Part shown: piece by piece, positions 35,031 through 43,259 of the stretch | Layout of the letters: each line of letters opens with the position of its first letter | Position numbering within the stretch: the first letter of the stretch is position 1 | Assembly (NCBI RefSeq): GCF_965249985.1 | Contig: NZ_OZ252280.1 | From: Algiphilus sp022763315 | Lineage (GTDB): Bacteria; Pseudomonadota; Gammaproteobacteria; Nevskiales; Nevskiaceae | DNA length: 64,000 nucleotides | Direction: 5' to 3' (one strand) | Made by a program: the position numbers and the translations under genes | The notes under the pieces: model-generated | What the model saw: the letters and a program-made list of their open reading frames with translations, nothing else | Told to the model about the DNA's origin: nothing | Databases searched by the model: none

Positions 35031-35462
35031 ATGACTGAAGGCCAACTGCTCTGGCTATGCATTCTTGTGGGGGTTCTGAGCCTCGCAGTTGTAGGCGGAA
35101 TCGTGTGGTTCGGCTTTGCAATCTTTCGGATGCGTATCGCCGGTCGATTCTTCGACCACCCCGTTCTGGACGAGCTTTTCCACCGTTGGGTGAAGGGTCC
35201 GCCTCCGTACGACGATATCCCTCGCCATCTGGCCGAAAGCTACTCCGAGTATCTGCAGCGCCGAAACGAGTTCTGGAATACGTATGGCCAAGTACTCATT
35301 GCCATTTTCATCGTCACCGTGCTGACCATCCTGCTACTTACGAAGGCGACCTCCGCAGAGGCGGGCCTGCCCATTCTCTCCGGAATATCCGGGTTTGCCA
35401 TCGCCAAGGGCGTTTCCGGTGCCAAGAATATCAGCGTGCCGCAGCAGCGGCAGCGTGGGTAA
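35031..35462 (+). CDS. Cassette 7: small two-helix membrane protein
   Basis: A 143-residue protein with membrane helices at about 5-30 and 80-105, a cytoplasmic or periplasmic loop between them containing HPVLDELFHRWVKGPPPYDDI, and a Gly-rich hydrophobic tail that may dip into the membrane. No family is recognised. Two ATGs are available (35025 and 35031); GGAG at 35020-35023 is correctly spaced only for the second, which I use. Confidence 0.65.
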   Translation: MTEGQLLWLCILVGVLSLAVVGGIVWFGFAIFRMRIAGRFFDHPVLDELFHRWVKGPPPYDDIPRHLAESYSEYLQRRNEFWNTYGQVLIAIFIVTVLTILLLTKATSAEAGLPILSGISGFAIAKGVSGAKNISVPQQRQRG

Positions 35463-35492
35463 GATGCCGCCTCTGATGCGAGATCATCGGCC

Positions 35493-35552
35493 GCCGAACA
35501 ACAGCATGCAGCCGACGGCGCTACGCGCAGGGGCTGATGCTGAGCGTTAAAT
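35493..35552 (+). other. attC site 7 (short, 60 bp)
   Basis: Core GCCGAAC (35493-35499) to GTTAAAT (35546-35552). AACAGCATGCAGCC pairs with GGGGCTGATGCTGAG to give the stem. It is the shortest site in the array. Confidence 0.8.
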
Positions 35553-35564
35553 AGGGGGAGTTAG

Positions 35565-36104
35565 ATGACACCGCTATTCAAGTAGCTGAATCTGGGCGCG
35601 AGCGAGACATTACTCGTTCTAAACGCCCCTGAATCCTTCGCAATTGAATTGGCGAAACTCGGAGGAATGGAAGTCATCCGTAAAGCCACTCCGAAGACGA
35701 AGATGCCATTTGCTATCGGTTTTGCAGCAACCCAGCGTAAATGCGACCACGTATCGTGAGTGGCCGCCAATGCGACAGAGGATGATGCGATCGTGTGGAT
35801 TGCGTGCCCTAAAGCTGCTTCCAAGAAATACAAATGCGATTTCAACAGAGACACTGGCTGGACGGTTCTCGGCGACGCGGGTTTCGAGCCGGTTCGTCAA
35901 GTCGCGATCGATGAAGATTGGTCGGCATTACGCTTCCGAAGAACGGAGTACATCAGGTCGTTTACGCGAAGTAATACAATGGCGCTATCATCAGAAGGCA
36001 AACGCCGAACGAAGCGTCAATCGCGAGTTTGCGGTGGCGTGGATTCTGAGTCGATAACCCAACGCTTGCATTGTTTGAAGGCACGCTTCATAAATGATGG
36101 TTGA
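35565..36104 (+). pseudogene. Cassette 8: DUF3052-like gene with two in-frame stops
   Basis: From ATG at 35565 the frame runs to 36104 but is broken by TAG (35583-35585, codon 7) and TGA (35757-35759). Read through, it gives LNLGASETLLVLNAPESFA, IVWIACPKAAS, FEPVRQVAIDEDWSALRFR and EYIRSFTRS, which resembles small DUF3052-like proteins. The TAG needs only one substitution from AAG. The natural end was probably near codon 145; the tail runs into attC 8. Function unknown even for intact relatives. Confidence 0.75.
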
Positions 36105-36139
36105 CAGCCTCAGCGTCTAGTACCAGGCAGGCGTTGTAA
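36057..36139 (+). other. attC site 8, degenerate distal end of array
   Basis: Left core ACCCAAC (36057-36063) and right core-like GTTGTAA (36133-36139). CAACGCTTGC and GCAGGCGTTG pair at 9 of 10 positions, as expected of attC arms. The right core departs from consensus. Confidence 0.6.
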
Positions 36140-36222
36140 GGCCCGCGCCATCATCGTGCAAGGGTAGCGTCAGATGGTACTTCGAACTTCGGTTGAGTCG
36201 ATTAATCCAGGTGGATAATGCT

Positions 36223-36624
36223 GTGAAACATGAGGGTGGATGTCTATGCGGCGCGGTTCGCTTTGAGGTGGGTGGGGGCTTTGAAGGCTTCTTCTTGTGC
36301 CATTGCTCGCATTGTAGGAAAGGCACGGGATCAGCGCACGCCGCAAATATTTTCTCTCATGTCGCGAAGTTGCGTTGGCTGTCGGGGGAATCGCAAGTGA
36401 CCGTTTATAATCTGCCCGAAACGCGCCACGTTAGAAGCTTTTGTATGGTTTGTGGTTCGGCTTTGCCGACGCTGCAAATGAAGGGAGGGTTGTTGGTCGT
36501 ACCTGCCGGAAGTCTCGATACAGACGTGCCACTCCGTCCCCAGGGGCATATTTTTATGGAGAGCAGGGCCAACTGGGACGAGCAGTTGGAAAAACTGCCT
36601 CAATTTGGTGCCTTTCCCGAGTAG
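36223..36624 (+). CDS. GFA-family (glutathione-dependent formaldehyde-activating-like) zinc protein
   Basis: A 133-residue protein of the GFA/CENP-V fold. The zinc Cys pattern is complete: GGCLCGAVRFE near the N terminus, CHCSHCRKGTG in the middle, and FCMVCGS later. Most members are uncharacterised; a few act in formaldehyde or Cys-linked detoxification. GTG at 36223, giving MKHEGGCLCG, matches the family start better than the upstream TTG at 36193 or GTG at 36211, and AGGTGG precedes it. It lies beyond the last attC-like site, so it may be a trapped final cassette that lost its own attC, or the first chromosomal gene. Confidence 0.82.
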   Translation: MKHEGGCLCGAVRFEVGGGFEGFFLCHCSHCRKGTGSAHAANIFSHVAKLRWLSGESQVTVYNLPETRHVRSFCMVCGSALPTLQMKGGLLVVPAGSLDTDVPLRPQGHIFMESRANWDEQLEKLPQFGAFPE

Positions 36625-36994
36625 GTTTCGTACCTTCCTGGATGCCAGGTGTTCTGTGCCCGGAGTGGCTTATGCCGTTGAACCGGTGTGTGATCACGAT
36701 GCTCTCCGACGGAAACGGCTTGTTTTTTAGCGAAGGGGCGTGTCGCCATGGTGGTGAGCGCTGCGCCGGTGCAGGGATGAATGCGCAGCAATCGCTGCTC
36801 GCGTCGCTCGAGAGGAAAGCGGATCCACGGGGCGGCGCTAAGGAATGATGGGGGTCTAGCGGGACTAGGGCACGCTGAACGTAGGGTTGAAGGCACATCA
36901 CCGGGCGCGAGGCCAGGCTTGGCGCCGTTCCACGAAGAGCGCGAGTTGGTGTATTCAGAACCTTGCCGCTGCGAGCTCACGGGACGGTTGAGCG
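36625..36994. other. Non-coding gap between GFA and amine oxidase genes
   Basis: No convincing gene, attC site, terminator or RNA was found in these 370 bases. Short open frames on both strands have unusual composition and no recognisable motif. It may be remnant sequence from the integron edge. Confidence 0.5.
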
Positions 36995-38341
36995 ATGAAT
37001 ACACGTGTTGACGTTGTCGTGGTGGGTGCTGGTCTATCGGGCCTCTCTGCTGCAAGGTCGCTGAGTCGGGGCGGTTTCCATGTCGCCGTTTTAGAAGCAC
37101 GTGATCGGGTGGGAGGTAGGGTCCTCAGCGTGGCCCTTGAGGGGACGACTGTTGACCTTGGGGGGCAATGGATTGGACCCGGCCAGGATCGTGCATACCG
37201 GCTCGCAGCTGAGGCGGGCGTCTCCCTCTGCGCCACGCATACGGCCGGGCAGACGATGTATCGGTTGGACGGCCGCAGACGCCAGGGAGGATCTATCCCC
37301 CCGCTAGGGCCGATCGCGCTTCTTGACGCCCACCGTATTCAGCGGCGACTGGACCGCTTGACCCACGAAGCAACGTCCCAGCCTCCCTCTGCAGAGCGGA
37401 CGCTCGATGCCATGAGCGCCGAGAGCTGGCTTCGTTCGGTGGCGTGGACGCGCGGCGCGAGGGCTTTCTGGAAACTGCTTTTGGAGGCAGGTGCCTGCGC
37501 GACTGCCGCCGAAGTCTCGACCCTTGCGATTGCCCACCAGTTGAAGACGATGGGTGGGACCGGCTCGCTTGAAACAGCAGAGCAGGATTTTATGGTTGGT
37601 GGGGCGGGGCAGCTCGCGAAGCAGCTCATGGTGGAGATTTCCGACTGCGTCTATCTCGGTGAGCCTGTCCAGCATATCGCGCATAGTGCAGAGGGCGTAA
37701 GTGTCGTTACTGAGCAACGGGCATGGCAGGCCTTCGCGGTCATCGTCGCGATGCCACCTGCGCTTGCTGCCCGAATCACCTACAACCCCATCCTTCCGGC
37801 CCTGCGCGACGGTCTGACACAGCGGATCGGCCAAGGCGCCGTCATTAAGTGCTTATGCATGTATGAACATCCCTTCTGGCGCGAAGATGGCCTCAGTGGC
37901 GCGCTGCTTGATGCGACCGGACCCATTACGGCAACGCTTGATGGGACGGCAAGTACCGACGGTCCTGGTGTACTCGTCGCACTTGCCACGGGAACCCACG
38001 CCCGGACCTTGGGCACAAAGCGACCCGCGCGTAGGCGCGAGGTGGTGCTGGACGCGCTCACACGTGCATTCGGCCCGGCCGCTGCCCAACCAATGGCCTA
38101 CCTCGACCATGATTGGAGCGCTGACGAGTGGGCGCGGGGTGGCTACGGGGCTATCCCCGCCCCGGGTGTGTTGAGCGAATTCGGCCCGATGCTGACGGCT
38201 CCCATCGGCCGGATATTCTGGGCCGGAACGGAAACCGCCTCCGCATGGCGAAACTACATGGAGGGAGCCCTAGAATCGGGAGAAAGGGCCGCGCATCAGG
38301 TTGCGAGCCATCTGGATGCGAAGGCCGAAACCCGTCCGTGA
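36995..38341 (+). CDS. Flavin monoamine oxidase family protein
   Basis: FAD-dependent amine oxidase of 448 residues. The Rossmann motif VVVVGAGLSGLSAARSL (8-24) is followed by LEARDRVGGRV and DLGGQWIGP, and the C terminus carries IFWAGTETASAWRNYMEGALESGERAA, the usual FAD-closing motif. The substrate, possibly a polyamine, aromatic amine or histamine-type amine, cannot be assigned. There is no signal peptide. No obvious amine transporter or aldehyde dehydrogenase is adjacent. Confidence 0.88.
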   Translation: MNTRVDVVVVGAGLSGLSAARSLSRGGFHVAVLEARDRVGGRVLSVALEGTTVDLGGQWIGPGQDRAYRLAAEAGVSLCATHTAGQTMYRLDGRRRQGGSIPPLGPIALLDAHRIQRRLDRLTHEATSQPPSAERTLDAMSAESWLRSVAWTRGARAFWKLLLEAGACATAAEVSTLAIAHQLKTMGGTGSLETAEQDFMVGGAGQLAKQLMVEISDCVYLGEPVQHIAHSAEGVSVVTEQRAWQAFAVIVAMPPALAARITYNPILPALRDGLTQRIGQGAVIKCLCMYEHPFWREDGLSGALLDATGPITATLDGTASTDGPGVLVALATGTHARTLGTKRPARRREVVLDALTRAFGPAAAQPMAYLDHDWSADEWARGGYGAIPAPGVLSEFGPMLTAPIGRIFWAGTETASAWRNYMEGALESGERAAHQVASHLDAKAETRP

Positions 38342-38543
38342 ATCAGCGCAGTTGCCTGAAGTGAGTAGGAGAGTACGTGCGAAGACCTGAAAGCGGTACA
38401 CCACATACGCACACGATCGGGCGAGGGCGGTGCAATGCTGCACCTTAGGCGCGCTCTGCAACTTCTTTGGCGATGATTTCATCGCCATTGCATGTCCGAT
38501 GTGCATGCTCTGGGTCAGAAGAAAGATCGAAAGGGGTGGCCTC

Positions 38544-39179
38544 GTGAAGGCAGTTTTCTTGGGCGTAGCGGTTTTTCTTTGCGCATTTTCCGCTTCCGCC
38601 GGTGATTTGCGCGGCTTGGTGGGATACGGCTTCGGTGGCGTATCGATAGAAGCCGATGGCGGCGACGAGGTGGAAGCAGATTCTTCCCAGCTTGTGATTG
38701 ACGGCCTCTACTTCTTTGGTGAGTCGGGGCCTTTCGTGGGCGCCAACTTCTCCCAGATTGAAGCCGATGATTTCGAGTTCAACGGGGAGTCCGTTGATTT
38801 GCCAACGCTCGAAGTAGACACCACCTCCTTCGTTGCCGGGTATCGGGCGAGATCACGCGGCGAGTTCCAGCCGTTTGGGGCGGTGCGTTTCAGCCGCTCG
38901 GATTCGGAGGACGCCGACGATAGCGATGACATCACGTTTACCGCGGGGGTCGAGAAGGACACGGGAGGCGGGCGCTTTGGCGCCTCTGTCAGCTATGAGA
39001 ATGGAGACGACTTTGATGCCTTCGGTCTGGATGCATCCGGGGTCATCTACGTAACCGAGATGCTCGGTCTGGGTGCGGCCGCTTCGTATTCAGTGGGTGA
39101 TGGAACCTTCCTGGGTGAAGATGCTGATAGTTCCAGTTGGGTGCTCGGCGTCGCGATCGAATTGCGAGTGTTTCGGTAG
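38544..39179 (+). CDS. Small acidic outer-membrane beta-barrel protein
   Basis: A 211-residue protein with a Sec signal peptide (about 1-19, ending ASAG) and then alternating beta strands with Gly and aromatic residues at strand ends, consistent with an eight-stranded barrel. Loops are very rich in Asp and Glu (for example SEDADDSDD). The C terminus ends LRVFR rather than the typical final Phe. GTG at 38544 has AAGGGG upstream and places the signal sequence at the start. No specific family is recognised. Confidence 0.65.
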   Translation: MKAVFLGVAVFLCAFSASAGDLRGLVGYGFGGVSIEADGGDEVEADSSQLVIDGLYFFGESGPFVGANFSQIEADDFEFNGESVDLPTLEVDTTSFVAGYRARSRGEFQPFGAVRFSRSDSEDADDSDDITFTAGVEKDTGGGRFGASVSYENGDDFDAFGLDASGVIYVTEMLGLGAAASYSVGDGTFLGEDADSSSWVLGVAIELRVFR

Positions 39180-39311
39180 GGGATATTGGCCAGCGGCTGC
39201 GCGGTGCTTGAGCCGGGTGCGGATGCCATGAGCGTGTCGGTGCCGGCCGCTGCCTCGCTAGGGTGCTGGTCTCGGCATTCGGCAGTGATGCGCATGCATC
39301 GCGTCGTTTGG

Positions 39312-39746
39312 CTAACGGTCTGCCCGCCAGGGCGCGTCGAGTAGAAAGCCGATGACCGCCACGGCACATGCCACCGCATTGCCATACCAGGGCGGCGAGC
39401 CGGGTGTTTGGTTCAGCACGGCCAGCGTCGCCAGCAGGGTGGGAACATAGAAGATCAGGAACAGGGCCGGGATGAGGATGCGGCTCCAGGTCTCGCCACG
39501 CCGGAACGGGAAGATGGTCAACATCAGGACCGCGACGCCCAGGGCGATCCATCCGGCGCCGGCGACATCCATCAGTGCCAGCAGCAGGGTCTGTAGCGCC
39601 GGCTCGATCGCGTCCCAGGGCTGACCGAGTGCGGCTTCGTGATAGGGCATGAAGCGGTCACGAGACAGGTACAGCACGCCCAGGGCGAGGCTGACCAGGG
39701 CATTGATGGCATAGAACAGGGCGGCAGTTCTGCGGCGTAGTGGCAT
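39312..39746 (-). CDS. Four-helix integral membrane protein
   Basis: A 144-residue protein with four predicted membrane helices (about 8-26, 47-75, 86-108 and 120-137). No motif or family is recognised. Helix-connecting residues include a conserved-looking FRRGETWSR on the cytoplasmic side. Divergent from the DUF924 gene with about 190 bases between. Confidence 0.65.
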   Translation of the reverse strand: MPLRRRTAALFYAINALVSLALGVLYLSRDRFMPYHEAALGQPWDAIEPALQTLLLALMDVAGAGWIALGVAVLMLTIFPFRRGETWSRILIPALFLIFYVPTLLATLAVLNQTPGSPPWYGNAVACAVAVIGFLLDAPWRADR

Positions 39747-39936
39747 GGCGCGTTCGCATCCCTCGAAGGACTTTCATACCTTACTAGGCACGCCGATGAA
39801 CGAAAGCCGATGCAGCGAGGTCACGAGCCATTGGCATAGGAGTCTGCTCCGGCTGGGCCGGCCATCGGTGGATGATGCGCGCCATGTCACCATGAGCGCT
39901 CATCCCGGGGCGCGATTCCTTTTGGGCCGATCAACA

Positions 39937-40482
39937 ATGGTGGAACAAAGCGACGGGGTTTGGCGTTTCTGGTTTGAGGAGCTCAGCCCAAAACAGTGGT
40001 TCAACAGCGACGCGGCGCTGGACCGGGAAGTCGCTGATCGCTTTGCGGTGCTGCACGGTCGGGCGGCGCGTTGCGAGCTTTATGGGTGGCGGGCCGATGC
40101 GCGGGGGCGGCTGGCGGAGATCCTTGTGCTGGACCAGTTCTCGCGCAACATCTACCGCGACCGACCGGAGGCTTTCGCTTGCGACGCGCTCGCGCTCGGC
40201 CTTGCGCAGGAAGCGGTGGCCTGCGGCGCCGATGACGCATTGCCGCCAGAGGCGCGCAGTTTCCTCTACATGCCCTACATGCACAGCGAGTCGCCGATCA
40301 TCCACGCGGAGGCAGAGCGCCTTTTCGCGCAGCCGGGACTGGAGAACAGTCTCGACTTTGAGCGACGCCATCGGGAGATCATTGAGCGCTTCGGCCGATA
40401 TCCGCATCGCAATGCCATCCTCGGGCGCGAATCCACGTCTGAGGAGCGTGCTTTCCTGCAGCAAGCGGGCTCGGGTTTCTGA
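39937..40482 (+). CDS. DUF924 family protein
   Basis: A 181-residue soluble all-helical protein. It opens with VWRFWFEELSPKQWFNSDAALDREV and continues with LAEILVLDQFSRNIYRD and FLYMPYMHSES, diagnostic of DUF924 (YbaL/TPR-like helical fold). The biochemical role is unknown. ATG at 39937 gives the family N terminus; the upstream in-frame stretch is not conserved. Confidence 0.85.
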   Translation: MVEQSDGVWRFWFEELSPKQWFNSDAALDREVADRFAVLHGRAARCELYGWRADARGRLAEILVLDQFSRNIYRDRPEAFACDALALGLAQEAVACGADDALPPEARSFLYMPYMHSESPIIHAEAERLFAQPGLENSLDFERRHREIIERFGRYPHRNAILGRESTSEERAFLQQAGSGF

Positions 40483-40606
40483 TCGGGGGTGACCATGAGC
40501 GCGGCAGACGGCGCCCCCAGCCGCTGCGCGCGACGGTCCATACTCCGAGACCACGCTTGCGCGTACCTGCCTGGTTTGATCGGGCGCGACTAGTAGAGTG
40601 ACGACG

Positions 40607-41071
40607 ATGGACTACCCGGAATACAAGGCCGATCTGCAGCGCATCCACGAATCCGAGGTCTATGGGATTGCGCTGTTTGCCACTGCCGCGCGCATGACGA
40701 AGGACCCGGCCCGCAGAGAGAAATGGCTTGCGCTGAAAGCCTTGGAAGAGGCCACGCTGGTGCGGTATCTGGCGCATATGCGGGAGACCGGCCAGCCGGT
40801 ACGGCATCCGAGAACGTGGGGCATGAAGGGGCGCCTGGAGGGCGCGGCTTTGGGAGTGATGCCGTGGCGCGCGGCTATGAAGCTGTTGGCCGACGGCACG
40901 GCCCCGTTTCAGGAACGCTTTCAGCGGCTCCAGGCGCACGCACCGGCGTCCCAGCAGGCGTTCTTCGGCTACGTGGTCGCGCACGAGAAGGCGATCGAGG
41001 CGTTTGCGCAGAAGGAACGCAACCATGCATTCGACAGCCTGAAAGCGGTGCGCGCCTTGCTGGCCAGTTAG
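40607..41071 (+). CDS. Helical protein of unknown function, possibly ferritin-like
   Basis: A 154-residue soluble helical protein. HESEVYGIALFATAA, WLALKALEEATLVRYL and HEKAIEAFAQKE have the Glu and His spacing of ferritin-like or rubrerythrin-like diiron bundles, but I cannot align a full EXXH pair set with confidence. Start either GTG 40598 or ATG 40607; GAG at 40596-40598 spaces well for the latter. Confidence 0.6.
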   Translation: MDYPEYKADLQRIHESEVYGIALFATAARMTKDPARREKWLALKALEEATLVRYLAHMRETGQPVRHPRTWGMKGRLEGAALGVMPWRAAMKLLADGTAPFQERFQRLQAHAPASQQAFFGYVVAHEKAIEAFAQKERNHAFDSLKAVRALLAS

Positions 41072-41238
41072 CCGGAAAGCGCCTTGCCACCCAGCGGAGC
41101 ACGATGCGGGGCCGTAGACTCGAGGACTGCGGCACGCGTTTGGTACATCGCCTGCGTTCCGCGGCTTTGTGAGGTTTCCCTGTTTATTGAGCGCGCGTGG
41201 ACTTTCTTCGGTTTCTTCGACTTCTGGGGATCGCCTGA

Positions 41239-41604
41239 ATGGCGCGGTTTGCGGCGCTCATTCTTGCCTACCTGTTTGTGGGCCTGGCCTTCATCGGTGT
41301 TTTTCTGCCGGGTCTGCCCACGGTGCCTTTTCTGCTGCTGGCGGCCTGGTTTGCGGCGCGTGGGTCCGAGAAGCTGCATCGCTGGTTGTACGCCCATCCC
41401 ACCTTCGGTCAGTTGCTGATCGATTGGGAGCGTGAGAAGGCCGTCTCGCGCAAGGCCAAGGTGCTGGCCATCGTGATGCTGATCGCCAGCTGGCTCTTCA
41501 TGTATTGGCGGCTGGGCCCGCACTGGCTGTTGCTGGTAATTTCGATCACCTTTGTCACGGTATCCATTTTCTTGATCACCCGACCGCTGCCTTCGCGGTC
41601 TTGA
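41239..41604 (+). CDS. DUF454 (YbaN-like) inner-membrane protein
   Basis: A 121-residue protein with three membrane helices and the DUF454 signature FLPGLPTVPFLLLAAWFAARGSEKLHRWLYAHPTFG, followed by a basic loop (EREKAVSRKAK) and two closing helices. Role unknown in all species. Confidence 0.9.
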   Translation: MARFAALILAYLFVGLAFIGVFLPGLPTVPFLLLAAWFAARGSEKLHRWLYAHPTFGQLLIDWEREKAVSRKAKVLAIVMLIASWLFMYWRLGPHWLLLVISITFVTVSIFLITRPLPSRS

Positions 41605-41747
41605 CGCTTGCTTGTGGGTCGTCGGGCGGACGATGCGGTGGCATGCGCTGCCCTCAGCCTACGCACGCGTCAGCAGCGCCTCACAGGCTGCTCGCAACGG
41701 TTGGCGCTTTCGCGTGTCGAATGGGCAGTCCGAAAGAAGGTGAAGCG

Positions 41748-42383
41748 ATGAAGATCATGATGCGCGTGTTCTGGGCCACCACGGCCTTTGCGCTGCTTAC
41801 GGGGAATGCGATGGCGGTGGAAGAGGCGGAGTACGAGCTCCTGCGCGAAGACGGCGATTTCTCGCTTCGGCTGTACGCGGCGCACATCGTGGCGGAGACC
41901 ACGGTGGATACGGATTTCGAGGACGCGGGCGGCAAGGCCTTCAGTCGCCTGTTCGACTACATCTCGGGCGAGAACCAGCCCCAGCAAGAGGTCGCGATGA
42001 CCTCGCCAGTGACTCAGCAGTCTGCGGGCCAGAAGATCGCGATGACCGCTCCGGTGGGCCAGCAGGCCCAGGACGGGGAATGGCAGGTGCGCTTCACGAT
42101 GCCCGCGTCCTTCACTCTGGAAACGACGCCAGAGCCAACAGACCCGGCCGTGACGATACGAAAGGTTCCCGCACGCCACATGGCGGCAGTGCGCTACTCC
42201 GGTTTCTGGAGCAAGGAGAAGTACCAGCGCAATCTCGAGGCACTCCGTCGCTGGATGGCGGATAACGCCCTCGAGGCCGTCGGGGAGCCGATCTGGGCGC
42301 GCTACGATCCGCCGTTCAAGCCGTGGTTCTTGCGCCGCAATGAAGTGCTGGTGCCGGTCGCCGCGCCGCAGGGTAGCCAGTGA
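41748..42383 (+). CDS. SOUL family heme-binding protein, exported
   Basis: A 211-residue protein with a signal peptide (1-21, ending AMA) and the SOUL fold. Typical segments are EEAEYELLREDGDFSLRLY, FSRLFDYISGEN, IAMTAPV and FWSKEKYQRNLEALRRW. SOUL/HBP proteins bind heme or related tetrapyrroles; bacterial physiological roles are not established. GAAGG 7 bases before ATG supports the start. It lacks an obvious partner gene; the next gene is a methyltransferase 130 bases later. Confidence 0.88.
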   Translation: MKIMMRVFWATTAFALLTGNAMAVEEAEYELLREDGDFSLRLYAAHIVAETTVDTDFEDAGGKAFSRLFDYISGENQPQQEVAMTSPVTQQSAGQKIAMTAPVGQQAQDGEWQVRFTMPASFTLETTPEPTDPAVTIRKVPARHMAAVRYSGFWSKEKYQRNLEALRRWMADNALEAVGEPIWARYDPPFKPWFLRRNEVLVPVAAPQGSQ

Positions 42384-42513
42384 CGCGGCGCGGTAAAGCC
42401 GCTCGATCGCCTCCGTGGAGGCGTCGGAAGCTCTGCGCCTGACAAGGGCTGAAGCTGCGCGGGCTTCCCGCTTTCGCGTAGGCTCAGTCTTGGACTTCAC
42501 CCGGTGAAATGGC

Positions 42514-43104
42514 ATGACCTTTTCGGAACGTATCGGCATCCTGCGTCGTGGTTTTGGCCGTGGCGTGTTTCCGCACCAGCTCACCTGGGTGCTCGATCTG
42601 CCGGGCCGGCAATTCATCATGTCTCCCGAGACCGTGGCCGGGCGTCTTCCGGTGAAGCCGGATGCGCATGTGCTGGAGATCGGACCGGGCTCCGGCTACT
42701 ACAGCGTGGAAGTGGCGAAGCGTATTCCCCAGGGCCAGCTCACCGTGCTGGATATTCAGCCGGCGATGCTGGAAAAGACCGCGGACAAGCTCCGCGCGGC
42801 GGGCATTTCCAACTTCGCGACGCAGCCAGCCGACGGCGGCACGCTTCCCTTCGACGATGCCAGCTTCGACGCCATCTTCATGGTCACGGTCTTTGGCGAG
42901 ATCGAGGCGCGCGAGGCCTTTCTCGCTGAGGCCGCCCGGGTGTTGAAGCCGGACGGCGTGCTTTCCATCACCGAGCACCACCCCGATCCGGATTTCGAGT
43001 CCGCCGAAGCCATCAGCGCCAGTCTGGAAGCGTATGGCTTTGTGCCACTGCAGAAGCTGGGTTGGCGCTGGGCCTACACGCTCAATGCGGTGAGAGCCGG
43101 GTGA
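42514..43104 (+). CDS. Class I SAM-dependent methyltransferase
   Basis: A 196-residue protein with the Rossmann-like motif I VLEIGPGSGYYSVEVAK (54-70), motif II LTVLDIQ, the post-II region and RVLKPDGVLSI. The N-terminal region (RQFIMSPETVAGRL) resembles UbiE/Coq5-like enzymes, but no substrate is indicated. Full length for a minimal class I enzyme. Confidence 0.82.
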   Translation: MTFSERIGILRRGFGRGVFPHQLTWVLDLPGRQFIMSPETVAGRLPVKPDAHVLEIGPGSGYYSVEVAKRIPQGQLTVLDIQPAMLEKTADKLRAAGISNFATQPADGGTLPFDDASFDAIFMVTVFGEIEAREAFLAEAARVLKPDGVLSITEHHPDPDFESAEAISASLEAYGFVPLQKLGWRWAYTLNAVRAG

Positions 43105-43131
43105 AGTAAGGAGGCTGTGCACGCCTGGCAT

Positions 43132-43147
43132 CCGCAGCCGGCTGCGG
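43132..43147. terminator. Palindromic stem CCGCAGCCGGCTGCGG after methyltransferase
   Basis: A perfect 16-base inverted repeat 28 bases after the methyltransferase stop. It would form a GC-rich stem. No T-run follows directly, so termination is only a possibility. Confidence 0.3.
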
Positions 43148-43259
43148 CGGGTGGGTGCTAGGGCGCGAGCTCGGCGGCGCTTTTTGCAGTTGGTGGTCGC
43201 GGCCAAGCGGCCCGCTGGCCTGCGCCGGAAGCGGCGGTTTACAGTTTTTGAGAGCAGTG

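Larger units (their letters stand above)
27821..36139. mobile_element. Sedentary chromosomal integron with inactivated integrase and eight cassettes
   Basis: A minus-strand integrase relic, a LexA-like box, an attI-like site ending in GTTAGGC at 28422, and a plus-strand cassette array bounded by attC-like sites near 28959, 30780, 31900, 32779, 34143, 34995, 35552 and 36139. All cassette genes point away from the integrase, as in known integrons. Base composition in this block is clearly more AT-rich than in the genes on either side. Four attC sites share one design, which argues for cassettes recruited in a single lineage. Two cassettes are pseudogenes, suggesting the array is old and no longer reshuffled by its own integrase. 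Confidence 0.88.

Noticed and set aside
36441..36848. A 135-codon open frame overlapping the GFA gene end
   Set aside because: It overlaps the GFA coding frame, has skewed composition and no motif.
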